A DNA stretch of 64,000 nt. Source: Narthecium ossifragum. Lineage: Eukaryota > Streptophyta > Magnoliopsida > Dioscoreales > Nartheciaceae. Both the position numbers and the translations under genes were made by a program. The notes beneath the pieces are model-generated. The model saw nothing but the letters and a program-made list of their open reading frames with translations. It was not told the DNA's origin and searched no databases. The stretch spans positions 35,633,527 through 35,697,526 of the forward strand of contig OY986964.1 in the NCBI GenBank assembly GCA_963920575.1, in the 5' to 3' direction. Below, piece by piece: positions 34,017 to 44,848 of the stretch (its first letter is position 1; the number at the start of each line of letters is the position of its first letter).

Positions 34017-37000
34017 TGTGAGGACCCGTACCTCCAACCCGGTCCGACCGCGTTAGGTCGAGGGTCTGGATTTGTGGTTTGGCTCGGTTGGCCCTGGGCT
34101 GCGATCGGTTGATCGCATCGCTGTTTTTGGACCCCAAGGGCAATTTGGTAAATTGCACTTTGGCGGTCAGTTTCACACCCGCGTAGTGCACACACAGCCT
34201 TGATTGATGTACGTGATTGAGTAGATTCAGTAGAGATCGCAGCTTGGAGCCAGATCGGATTCAGTCCGATCAGTTGGCTCGTCTGAACCGGCTAAGCCAC
34301 TTAAGTGGTTTAACCCTCTCCTCTCTCCTACTTATTTTTCTCTCTCCTTTTTCCCCCTCTCTTTTCCTTTTCTTTTCCCTTTCTTTTTCTTTTTCCTTCT
34401 CTCCCTCTTCGCTGGTTTTCCCGTGCCCGACCCCCTCTCTTCTCCTTCACTCGCGACGACGCCGGCCTCCTCTTCTCCGGAGCCCCTTCGCCTCCGTTGC
34501 CGGCCGTCGTCCCCTTCGAGCCCCCTCCTCAGATCCGGCCAGAGCTCCACTTCCCCGAGCTCTCTTCCTCCTTCCCTTTCTCTCTCCCGCGGCTACCTTC
34601 CCCCTCTTCCGCGGCGACCCCGTCCTTTCCCCGGCGGCTTGGAGGCGGCGGCGAGGACCTCTCCTCCTTCCTCCCGAGCTCTCCTCTCCTCTTCCCAGAT
34701 CCCCTCCGGCTCTCCCTCCTCTCCTCCATCTTTCCGTCGCACGTGGATAGGGGCGTCGGACGGCTTTCGGCGGTTCCCCGGCGGCCTGGAGGCGGCGGCG
34801 AGGTCCCCTCCTCCTCCTCCTTCCTCCCCTCTCTCTCTCCGGCGGCGTCCCTCTTCCTCCCCCGACGCTGGCTGCGGCTGTGGGAGGCCCCCGGCGGTGC
34901 TCCGGCGAGCTGGAGACGACGGCGACGGCAGTGGACGGCGGGATCACGGCGGATTAGCGAGGATGAAGCTTGGATTAGCGTGTGAAGGTAGGGTTTCTAC
35001 CTATATCATTAGGATATGTTAGATCTAGGGTTTGGTTGCTAGATCTATGGGTTTATATGTGTAATATGATGCTTATGGACTTGTTTAGCAACTGATTAGA
35101 GCTTGGTAGGATTTGATTTGGGTTTTATCCGGATTTTTGGAAGGTTTTTCTCGGATTTTATCGAGGTTCTGTTTTTCTGCGGGCTGAGCCGTTCAAGCTC
35201 AGATCGTGGCTCATTCGTGCATGATCTCGTTCGATCATCAAGAGGAAAGTTGTAGATCATCGAATCTACTTTCATTTGCCGTTGATTTTGTAATTTTCGG
35301 AGTTTTCTACGATTTATGGTGATTATTCTTCGGATCTGCGACGATACCGCAATTAGTGAATTGATTAGTGAATTCCGGGAATATTAGCCATTAGATTAAT
35401 CCAATTATTGGGCTGCATGTTCCTAGTATGCTAATCTACATTTGCCCAAGTTTAATTTCCAATTCGACGTCGTTTGGACGTCGAATTGATGAGATTTCAT
35501 CGCCTCTAACTAGGGTTAAATGTAGAAATCTGGAATGTAGCTTCTTAATGGATTTTCGATGTTTTACCGTGTTCAATTCTCCAAGATACATGCTTCATTC
35601 ACCAAATGCCTTAATTGATGTTCTTAATCACATCTAGGATGGACAATCTAGATTTAATAGGTTTGGGTGTTTGAACCCTCGATATTGGTTTGTCGGTTTA
35701 ACTAGTTAAGTATTCATGCTTAGTTAGCTTTTAATTAAATAATCATACATTGTTATATATATAGATTGCATGCTTTATATTTGCTTAACCCCGTGTGGGG
35801 CTTGTGGTTGAACCAAGGGAGTTGTGCCCCTTGGGATGTTTAGCTAATTAAATGGCCGAAGGTGTGCCTTCGTTGTAGTAACTTGTAATTGTGGCCTGTT
35901 GTGTATTGTGTGGCCGGGGTTGTATCCCCGTTGTAGAAATTGCGGTTAACGGCTGCGGACGTCGTTGTAATGCCGGATTTTGATCTGTTGGATACTCGTT
36001 AATATAGCTTTGCTAGATAGACCCTTATTGCTTGAACCCTTGCTATGTTTACCCTCCGGCAAGCTTGACGCTTCGCCTAGCCCGTGTATGTTGTCTTGGC
36101 ATATTGTTGCATGCTGCTATTCCTGGATCTCTGTGCTTGAGCATTGCATGCATCTGTTTGCATTAGAAGCATCAGGCTAGGTGGTAGACGATGGTTTCGA
36201 TCGTTGATCCGGGGTTCTCGAGTAGCCCGGATCTAGCCCTAGGGCCGGGGTTGGGGTAGTCGAGGATTAGGGTGTGATTGTCGATCTGAATCTCTGATGA
36301 TTGAGGATTGTGATAGTCGGCTTGAATCTTTGTTTTGAGGTTTAGAGGTCGTGTTGTCTTTCCAAGGCTAAGTGCTAAGGATGCAACCGAGGAGTTCCCG
36401 ACGTGGTCCCCAGGCAGTGGTATCCCTGCTGGGTAAGGGTGAGTGATCCTGTATGGTTCCGTTCCCCTGTCAGTGCTTAGGGTGATCTTGGTAGAGAGAC
36501 CAAGAGAGAGGTTCATGACAGGAGCCCTTTGGACATCGGTGGGTTATGGGACCCGTGGCATCCGTTAGACTTAGGCTGGGAGACAACACTGTTGTTGTTT
36601 TCCTCCCTTCAGTGTGCCGTAGAGTAGAACCCTACTGAGCAAGCTTTGTTGCTCACTCCTACCTGGGCTGCATCGGCGATGCAGGTCGATGCAATCCCTT
36701 CTTTTTCAGGTGGTTGCGGTGTTGGTGGCGGTACTCCCCTTGGTGGTGCGTGAGATCGAGGATATCACCAGTTTATTATATTCAATTGATGTACAGCTTT
36801 AAATGTATAAATTGTAATTTGAAGGAGATATATATTTGTATTTCAATTTGATGTAAATTGATCAGAGATTGCTGTACTAGATGACTTGAATCATTATTAT
36901 ATCTTTTTAAAGTTAAATTGTATTATGATTTGATGATAGGATAGTTTAAATTAATTGTGAATATTGTAACCATGCACCAGGTATAAAATTGATGTTCAAA

Positions 37001-37081
37001 GGGGAGGCTCTCGCCGTTTGATTTAGAGTTTAGGACCCTCACGTCCCGGTCCGGATGGGTTTTCTGGGTCGGGGCGTGACA
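34017..37081 (-). mobile_element. Solo LTR, copy 3, inverted
   Basis: On the minus strand it begins TGTCACGCCCCGACCCAG and ends GGGTCCTCACA. The target duplication is AGGGG (34012-34016 and 37082-37086). At 3,065 bp it is longer and more diverged than copies 1 and 2. It shares the terminal 60 bases and the blocks around 36180-36670, but lacks the GACGGTCGAT array and has a GC-rich stretch at about 34430-34960 instead. No gag-pol. Confidence 0.85.
34320..34970. repeat. Pyrimidine- and GC-rich segment of solo LTR 3
   Basis: CTCTCC/TTTTC runs followed by CGGCGGCGAGG-rich sequence. The many long frames on both strands come from composition. A GGCGGCTTGGAGGCGGCGGCGAGG-type block occurs twice (about 34630 and 34780), an internal duplication of about 150 bases. 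Confidence 0.75.
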
Positions 37082-37503
37082 AGGGGTGAGCAGAACCGAA
37101 CTGAACCCGAAGAACCGAACCGAACCGAATTAGTTCGGTCCATTTGGTTCAGTTTTTTTGGTTTTTCGGTTCGGTTTGGTTTTGGCATGTATGAAAAGTT
37201 CAGGTTTCGGTTCGGGTTCGGTTCTTTAAAAAAAGTTCGGTTCGGTTCGGGTCAGAACCGAAGTTTTCATACATGTCTTAGCCTATGAATCTATGGTCTA
37301 AAAAGTTCGGTTCGGTTCCAAAAAGTTCGATTCCGAACCAAACCGAACAAAAGTTCGGTTCGGTTCCAAAAAGTTCGGTTCGGTTTGGTTCGGTTCGGTT
37401 CCTTCATAAGTTCGGTTCGGTTCGGTTCTCTAAAAACAGAACCGAAAAAAATTCGATTCTTCGGTTCTGGACCGAGAACCAAATGCTCACCCCTATTCCT
37501 CAG

Positions 37504-38575
37504 CGTCAAAACTCATCTTTACCACGTCAAAACTTCCCTAAGATTGAGTCCCAGTGGAACTCGAAATTCTTCCGTGCCAAAACCGCGTCATCCGTCTTGG
37601 AGCTTCCATCCCAAGTGGAATTAGGTGTTTTGCCCGCGTGGCTTTCAACCTAGCACTTATCGCATCACCCTAGGCAAGCCAAGTCCTAGTCCGACTAGGA
37701 CTGGGCATCCTGAGCGCGTCGCGCCCGCTCTCTCGCGTGTTGCACGCGCGCTCGACCCGCGCGCCCATTTTGGACGCCTTGGCGCGCGCCCCGCTCGCCT
37801 GACTTGCTCCCGCGCGCGTCTTGCTCCGCTGGGCTCACGCCGCACCGCGTCCCGGCGCGCTGTCTTCCTCCTTGGCCCGGTCCACCGTGCCATGCTCGGA
37901 ATCCTTCGTGTCATCTTTGGGGAAATGTCGTCTAGCCTCCATCAAGGATTTTTGCTCGTGTGATCATGGTGTTTACCTGTTGCCCATGGCTTGGTGTGCT
38001 GCACCGCGCCATGGCCTTAGTCATGGCCCGTGTCAACTCGGACTGACGCGCGCTATGGCCCATGTCGGACTCAAGGCCCTGACAGCATGGGCTCAGTCAC
38101 AGCCATTGGGGGGAAGGACTGAATCAAGTAATCTATATCCTTTAGAACCAATATTAGGTAAGAGATAAAATGTTATTCCAAAATTAATTGCTTCCATAAA
38201 CTTCATCGGTACAAACAATATGGATTAAAGAATGCATTAAAGTTTAGGCTAAATCTTATCTTATGTGCCTAAATGACCCACTTCCTCCCGTGAAGGCATG
38301 GGGCAATAGTAAACGTGCAGAGCACGTGCTCCCACCAACCATACCTACTCATAGATAGCGTGATAGCAAGCCGGCTCAAGCCACAAAACGGCTAGTCGAT
38401 TTCCCTCGAGATCCTTGACTGGGTTAAGTGTATCCTAATCGTCCATTTTTATCAAAGTAACTAAGAAAATAAATTAAAACTCACCCAAGATTACCACGCA
38501 TTTCCCGAGATGTCGCCCGCCATCTCTTTTCCCCAACCACCGCGCCCACCAACCCCGACCGCTTCCCGCTCTACC
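37504..38575. other. Intergenic; GC-rich patch then DAHP synthase upstream region
   Basis: 37700-37880 is very rich in CGCGCG words, unlike its surroundings. After about 38110 the sequence is ordinary AT-rich upstream DNA of the DAHP synthase gene. No other gene seen. Confidence 0.5.
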
Positions 38576-38585
38576 CCTATAAATC
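38576..38585 (+). promoter_or_regulatory. TATA box of the DAHP synthase gene
   Basis: CCTATAAATC lies 129-138 bases before the ATG in a CCCC-rich setting. That leaves room for a leader of about 100 bases, a normal plant arrangement. Confidence 0.6.
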
Positions 38586-38713
38586 CCCATCCTCCGCCGT
38601 TCCTCTTCTTCAGGGGCGAACACTACCAACCAAACTCCTCTCGCTCTAAGGTATTAGGAATCTAGTGTCCCATTACGGAGATCTAGAGAGAAAGAAACGA
38701 GAAGAAAGATACG

Positions 38714-41700
38714 ATGGCTCTCGCTAGTGGCTCCGCGCTCTCCACCGCCCCGCACCACCTCTCCTCCTCCTCCGCCGCCGCTGCCGGAGAGCACCGCGTG
38801 GCGGTGTTCCTCCCTCCGCTGCCGCGCCGAGCGCCGCGGAGGTTGATCTCGGCCGTCCACGCCGCGGAACCCGCGAAGAACCCCCCGGCTCAAGTGGCGA
38901 AGGAGGTGGCCGTGGCTCCGGTGAAGCTGGGGAAGTGGGTGGTGGATAGCTGGAGGACGAAGAAGGCGTTGCAGCTGCCGGAGTACCCGGACAAGAAGGA
39001 GCTGGAGTCTGTACTAAAGACGATCGAGACGTTCCCCCCTATTGTGTTCGCTGGAGAGGCGCGCCACCTCGAGGAGCGCATTGCTGATGCCGCCGTCGGC
39101 CGCGCTTTCCTCCTTCAGGGCGGTGACTGCGCCGAGAGCTTCAAGGAATTCAACGCTAACAACATCCGTGACACCTTCCGCATCATCCTCCAGATGGGCG
39201 TCGTCCTCATGTTCGGCGGCCAGGTTCCCGTCGTCAAGGTAATCCAAACCCTAGAATATTGTAGATTTTGATCCATTATTCGATAAATTTATAATCTTTG
39301 GCGGATCTTGTAGTAACTTGGGTACTGACCGTCCGATTTATGTTCCTTTATTGTATTTTTCCTGTTAGGTGGGAAGGATGGCGGGGCAGTTCGCGAAGCC
39401 CAGATCGGATTCGTTAGAGGAGAGGGATGGAGTGAAGTTGCCGAGCTATAGAGGTGATAACGTGAATGGGGATGCGTTCGATGAGAAATCGAGGATTCCT
39501 GACCCCCAGAGGATGATCAGGGCTTATTGCCAGGCGGCGGCGACCCTCAACCTTCTCAGGGCGTTCGCCACTGGAGGGTATGCTGCGATGCAGCGCGTCA
39601 CGCAGTGGAACCTCGACTTCGCTGAGCACAGCGAGCAGGGAGACAGGTAATAGATTGATCGAACATCCCTCCTTTTTTTAGATGTTCAAGGTTTGGGTTA
39701 GGGCTCTACCGTCACCATCGCAATGGCTTTCTTGGACTCTACAGTTTGGCCTTTTCTCATTTTAGGATTACCTTCATCATTCTCATGCGGGGGCAGGATG
39801 GAAGATCATTGATGCCTTCTTTTTTTGCTGGATTTTTTTTCCCTTTCTCGTGAAAAAGTTCTAGGGACTTCTATTTTTTTTTATAGAAGAGTCATAGAGA
39901 TATGTTTACGATTCGTTACGATTGGACTCTGGTTTGTCTTTGAGGGATCCCATCTTTTACAATGGGAAAAAGATAAATTGGGCCAAAGTGTGCCGCGAAC
40001 TTTCCAAATATTTTCCTTTCCTGGCACAAACCCTTGATATACGTACAAGAAATGATGATTTGTTTAGCGAGGAATTCTATCCAACTTAATCGAGGTGTTT
40101 TCAAGATACACTTTGCTGAAGGATTCATCGTATTCGTTCATCAGTTTAAATTATCATGCTTCTTGATTACCAATAATAAGTAAAAGAAGTAGGTTTTGCA
40201 GAATCTGTCTTTGATCTTTTTACGATTTATGTATAAAAATTGGAAATCACAGAACTTGAATGCGTATTTTGTGTAACATGGATATTCTGGATCTATGTTC
40301 ATAATTCATAGTTTCAAGGGGATGAGAGAATCTGAGCCTATCAAAAGGTTAGAGAAGACCATGTAAGGAAAGATGAAAATTGCAAGAAACCTCTGGGTAT
40401 TTAATTGGAAATGCAACTCAGGGGGGAGAATCTTTTGGACACTCTCTAGAATCTCCCTTTGCAACAACAATACCTATCTCCTCCCATTGACTTGCATTAC
40501 TTTGCTAATTTACATTGTTAGTAACAATCAGCAGTCATATACAACTGGGTGGGTTCTTTTAGAGACAGATTTCATCCCCCGGGAGTTCTTGTTAGTCTAT
40601 GCAAGGAGTTACTCATGTATCGGTGTGACATGCAGGTACCGGGAGCTGGCACATCGGGTCGATGAGGCTCTGGGCTTCATGAGTGCTGCTGGGTTAACCG
40701 TGGAACATCCCATCATGACCACCACTGACTTCTGGACGTCCCACGAGTGCCTTCTTCTCCCCTATGAGCAGGCTCTCACCCGTGAGGACTCCACAACAGG
40801 CCTCTACTATGATTGTTCCGCCCACATGCTCTGGGTTGGTGAGCGCACCCGCCAGCTTGATGGTGCCCATGTCGAGTTTCTGCGTGGTGTTGCCAACCCC
40901 CTTGGCATCAAGGTATATACGACTTAAACAAAACATTAAGTACGCAATGTATCTGTATTTGAAGCCTTTGAGTTGTGAAGCGTGAGCTTTGTTTCTTGTT
41001 GCTGCAATCACTGGCACTAATAGTCATTCTAACAATTGATGCAGGCTAGCGATAAGATGGACCCGAGGGAGCTGGTGAAGCTGATTGAGATCTTGAACCC
41101 GAATAACAAGCCAGGGAGGATTACTATCATCACAAGGATGGGGGCTGAGAACACGAGGGTGAAGCTGCCTCATCTGATCAGGGCTGTCCGAGGGGCTGGG
41201 CAGATTGTGACCTGGGTTAGTGACCCTATGCACGGGAACACCATCAAGGCCCCTTGTGGCCTGAAGACTCGCCCCTTCGACGCTATCCTGGTATGTGCTC
41301 ATTACCAAGTTCATGAATTTGATACGTCATTTGGTCATTGTGAAATTTATTTAAGGCCTGGCTTATTCAACCATAGGAAACTGGTATCTCTAAGCATCAT
41401 TGATTTAGGTAATTTTCATGGTTGTTATTGATTGATGGAAACACCTTTGTCACTAGGCAATAATTGTTTTAAATACAGGGCCAAAACTGATAGATACAGA
41501 TATTCAGAAAGTCAAACTACTTAATCACCAAGTTTCAATATTCCTCCTTTCTCTATGAATAATTAAATAAACCAGTAGGGTTTACCAGACCTTAAGTGGT
41601 CGGTAGGGAGATGCTTATTCAAGAGAAGTAATGGTGGTGGTTTGGTGATGTTGATATAGTCTAGCTGGGATCACGTGTGAATCCATGGTGTTTTGGTGGG

Positions 41701-42537
41701 CAATTCATTTGTTAATTGATGGAGTTCTATGTTTAAATTTCTTTCTTCGTACCCACTACAACTGAGTAGAATCATGTTCTTCTTTTGCCTTGCTGTTGAA
41801 TATTCCAAGTGGCATCTTCTGAGAGATGCTCAATCTCTTTCTGGATATTCCATATGCTTATTTCTAGGCTAGGGAAGCTTGTAGTTTCTGGTGTTTGAGC
41901 TAGATTAGCAAACTTTTATTTGGGCGAAAAGCTTAGCAGCCTTACTAATGTTACCCCTCCCGAGCGCTCATTCACATGCTGAAGATTTCCTATTCAGTAA
42001 AGATTAAAGTCACCAGCATCCAATCCGCACATGGACACCAAGAATTTAGATGTCTTAGGTTTTCTGGCATCTAAACATTTTTGCAATGTATGGGATTCGA
42101 TGTTCTTTCCCCTATAGCAAACCAGGGAATATGTATGGTTTAAGTGTGTGAGAAATCTGATTTCAGCATATGATGGCTTGATATGGCACTTGAATAATCA
42201 TGTGGTTGAAACGTCTGAATTTTGTGGCTTCTATTATTGAGAACTCTACATTCATCAACAGGCCGAGGTGCGAGCATTCTTCGATGTGCATGAGCAGGAG
42301 GGGAGCCACCCGGGAGGCGTCCACCTGGAGATGACTGGGCAGAATGTGACAGAGTGCACTGGAGGCTCAATGCCTGTGACCTTTGATGACCTGAGCTCAC
42401 GCTACCATACCCACTGCGACCCGAGGCTCAATGCCTCTCAGGCTCTGGAGATGGCCTTCATCGTTGCCGAGCGGCTCAGAAAGAGGAGGATTCGCTCCGC
42501 GAGAATGGACCAGTATTTGCCTCCCCTGGGATTCTAA
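38714..42537 (+). CDS. DHS: Class II DAHP synthase, plastid, five exons
   Basis: 3-Deoxy-D-arabino-heptulosonate 7-phosphate synthase (EC 2.5.1.54) joins phosphoenolpyruvate and erythrose 4-phosphate, the first step of the shikimate pathway to aromatic amino acids, in plastids. Exons are 38714-39238, 39369-39646, 40636-40912, 41045-41290 and 42262-42537; all have GT/AG borders and keep frame (533 aa, usual for plant members). Residues 1 to about 60 are Ser/Ala-rich and look like a transit peptide. Blocks include [25 protein letters not shown] and [11 protein letters not shown]. Cys139, His423, Glu465 and Asp495 match the four metal ligands of class II enzymes, with the same 42- and 30-residue spacings as the known bacterial enzyme's His-Glu-Asp. 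Exon 1 is GC-rich, as in many monocot genes. No defect seen. Confidence 0.97.
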
Positions 42538-43290
42538 GAAAAGAGAATCCCCAGCGAGAAAGTCTGCTATGAGCTTCTTCCTGATAGCTGCTTTTATTTT
42601 TTTAAAATTCCATGAGCTTATATCTGTTGGCATTTGCTTTTTCTTATATACTTGGGGGGGTTCTTCTAAGTTATATGTATGACGTCTGTATCACTGTATG
42701 TAGTAAGTTCACCTACCTTAAGAACCGGGCGTTGGAAACTTGGAATAAAGCAGAAAGATATTTTGCGAGGCCGCTGCCACCTCTTAGTGGGTATTGGAAT
42801 GTGATGTGTTTGGTGCGTTTGGTGGGAGAAGTTGGTGAGGTTCAATCTTTCTTTCCACCTAACACCGGCTCTCATTTTAAGTTCATTTCTTTGGTTTTGA
42901 TAGGAGCAGAGGTGCAACTCTCAATCAATCCAGACCATAAGTTTGGCAAAAATCTCTTTCCCTTTGATCTTAAGGATCGTTCAAAAACTCTATGGAGCCC
43001 AAGATGTGACTTAGTTCTGTTTTATCTTCTTCTTCTTTTTTATTTTTTTTCGTCTTTATTTTGAGCCAATTACCTAGGGTTAAGGGTGCAAATGCTGTAG
43101 AATGAACAGTAGATCACCAAAGCCTTTGAGCATGGCGTTTGAGTACAAGATTTGACTGACATACGTTAGGACCGTGTAACGCAATATATGCCTAACCTCA
43201 TAGCCACAGTATAAAATCGAATTACGTCGAGAAATCCTGTATAATAAACCTTTGGTCCTTTCACACAATCTCACCGGCACTTCGATTTGA
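42538..43290. other. 3' UTR and spacer after DAHP synthase
   Basis: Contains the 3' UTR and then intergenic sequence. Short frames without domains. Confidence 0.5.
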
Positions 43291-43377
43291 AATTAAGAAA
43301 AAAGTCAGAAAATCCTTTGAAATTAAGAAAAAAGTCAGAAAATCCTTTGAAATTAAGAAAAAAGTTAAAAAATCCTT
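43291..43377. repeat. 30-bp tandem repeat, three copies
   Basis: Unit AATTAAGAAAAAAGTCAGAA plus AATCCTTTGA at 43291, 43321 and 43351. The first two are identical and the third has changes. Confidence 0.92.
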
Positions 43378-44269
43378 GTGAGGCAAGTGGTGATCAAATT
43401 TATTAAAAATGCCCTGGAATTCTTCTAGAGTAAAAAAAGTCAGAATATAGACACAGAAGGCCTCGATCCTATTCCTATCTACAAAACACTTGTCCAGGCA
43501 CTCTGATTTACAAGTGATAACCAGTAAACGCACTTAAAGCAAACGAGTCACACTCATCTGTCAACCACCATCTTAATTAACCCTTTCATCAGTTGCTTCT
43601 GTGAAGGGATATACCAGTTGCCAGTTGGAGTCTAATTACGTTAGAAATCGAGAACGATATCATAGTATAATTTCAAGGGGCTTGCATTGGTGTTGCTTTG
43701 ATTAAAAAAAGAGATGTCAATTTAAGAACAGGAACATTTCATCTGAATTCCTCGACATAGACATCACGAAGAATCCGTAGTTGTTGGCGTTTGTTCTTCT
43801 GTTACTTTTCTCCAGCAACAAAATATCCCGTAATGCCTGTGGCACTTTTCATGTCGTTAAACCAGACGAAGGATCAGATCTTGTACCAACGGCGCCGTTT
43901 GGATCGACAAGAAGATAGTAAGTGTGTATAATGGATAACATAATTTATATACAATGATAATTTTACGTAGTAACTTGCATAAGATAAAAGTGTTTGGTTG
44001 GGATTATATGGGATAAATGATATGGATAGTTGCTTTAGGATGCTAAATACCAAAACTACCATTATGTATTATTTTGTGCTATCATTTACATTATAGCATG
44101 GATGACTATTGTTATCATCGTGTAAATATTTTTTTCCAAATTAGTTGTTGTTATTATTATTAGTAATTAAAATCAAATAATTGTACTTATATTATAATTC
44201 TTTTGGCTTATTAATGTTTTGGGATAATATTATAATCAGTAATATATATGTAAAATAGAAAAACAGATA
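43378..44269. other. Intergenic, no gene seen
   Basis: AT-rich with short frames only. The stretch from about 43890 onward (GGCGCCGTTTGGATCG and neighbours) has a MITE-like look, but no inverted partner was found. Confidence 0.45.
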
Positions 44270-44625
44270 AAGGCGAGAGGGAGAGAGAGAGACGGAGGGA
44301 GAGAGAGGAGGGGGAGGGACGGAGAGAGATCGGGGTATATAGAGAGAGAGAGATCTAGAGGGAGAAAGAGAGTTTTGGAGAGAGATCGCGGTAGAGAGAC
44401 CAGGTGAGAGATATAGAGAGGGAGAGTGAGATTTGGAGAGAGAGAGATCTAGACAGAGAGACCGGGGGAGAGAAACTAGAAGAGAGAGAAACCTGGGTAG
44501 AGAGAAACGCGTGGAAGAGATGGAGAGAGAAACCAGGAGAAAGTGAAGGAAGAGAGAGAAACAGGGTGGTGAGAGAAACGCAAGAGAGAACGGGGGAGAG
44601 AGAACGGAAGAGAGAGAGAGAGCAT
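44270..44625. repeat. GA-rich low-complexity tract
   Basis: About 350 bases of GAGAGA/GGGAGAG sequence. The long frames on both strands here are compositional. It lies just downstream of the 3' end of the PABN gene. Confidence 0.88.
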
Positions 44626-44848
44626 TGCAACCTAAGTAACTAAAGACCGCCCAACCAGTGTTAGCCAGGGAAGGGTCACAAAAGAACATCAGCGCTGATT
44701 AAAAGCGCATTAGTGCAAACTAAGTCTTACTAGGACAAAGCTTGCGAAAAGACACTAGGCGCCTGAATATAGAACTACTAATCTGCAGGAGAAGGAGACC
44801 ATCTATCTCTGAATTAGTCAGACACCGCTGAAGTGCCGGCTTACTTCT

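Larger units (their letters stand above)
34011..37495. mobile_element. hAT-type MITE interrupted by a solo LTR
   Basis: The left end TAGGGG (34011-34016) is separated from the rest (37082-37495) by solo LTR copy 3. Joined, the ends read TAGGGGTGAGCA and TGCTCACCCCTA. TTCCTCAG flanks both sides (34003-34010 and 37496-37503), a perfect 8-bp hAT target duplication. The interior is made of GGTTCGGTTC/GAACCGAACC words in both orientations. The MITE without the insert is about 415 bp and has no coding sequence. Confidence 0.92.

Noticed and set aside
34217..35022. Long overlapping frames of 160-200 aa on both strands
   Set aside because: They lie in a CT/GC-rich part of a solo LTR; composition alone keeps the frames open.
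44192..44689. 165-aa minus-strand frame rich in SLSLSL
   Set aside because: Translation of the GA/CT-rich tract, no homology expected.
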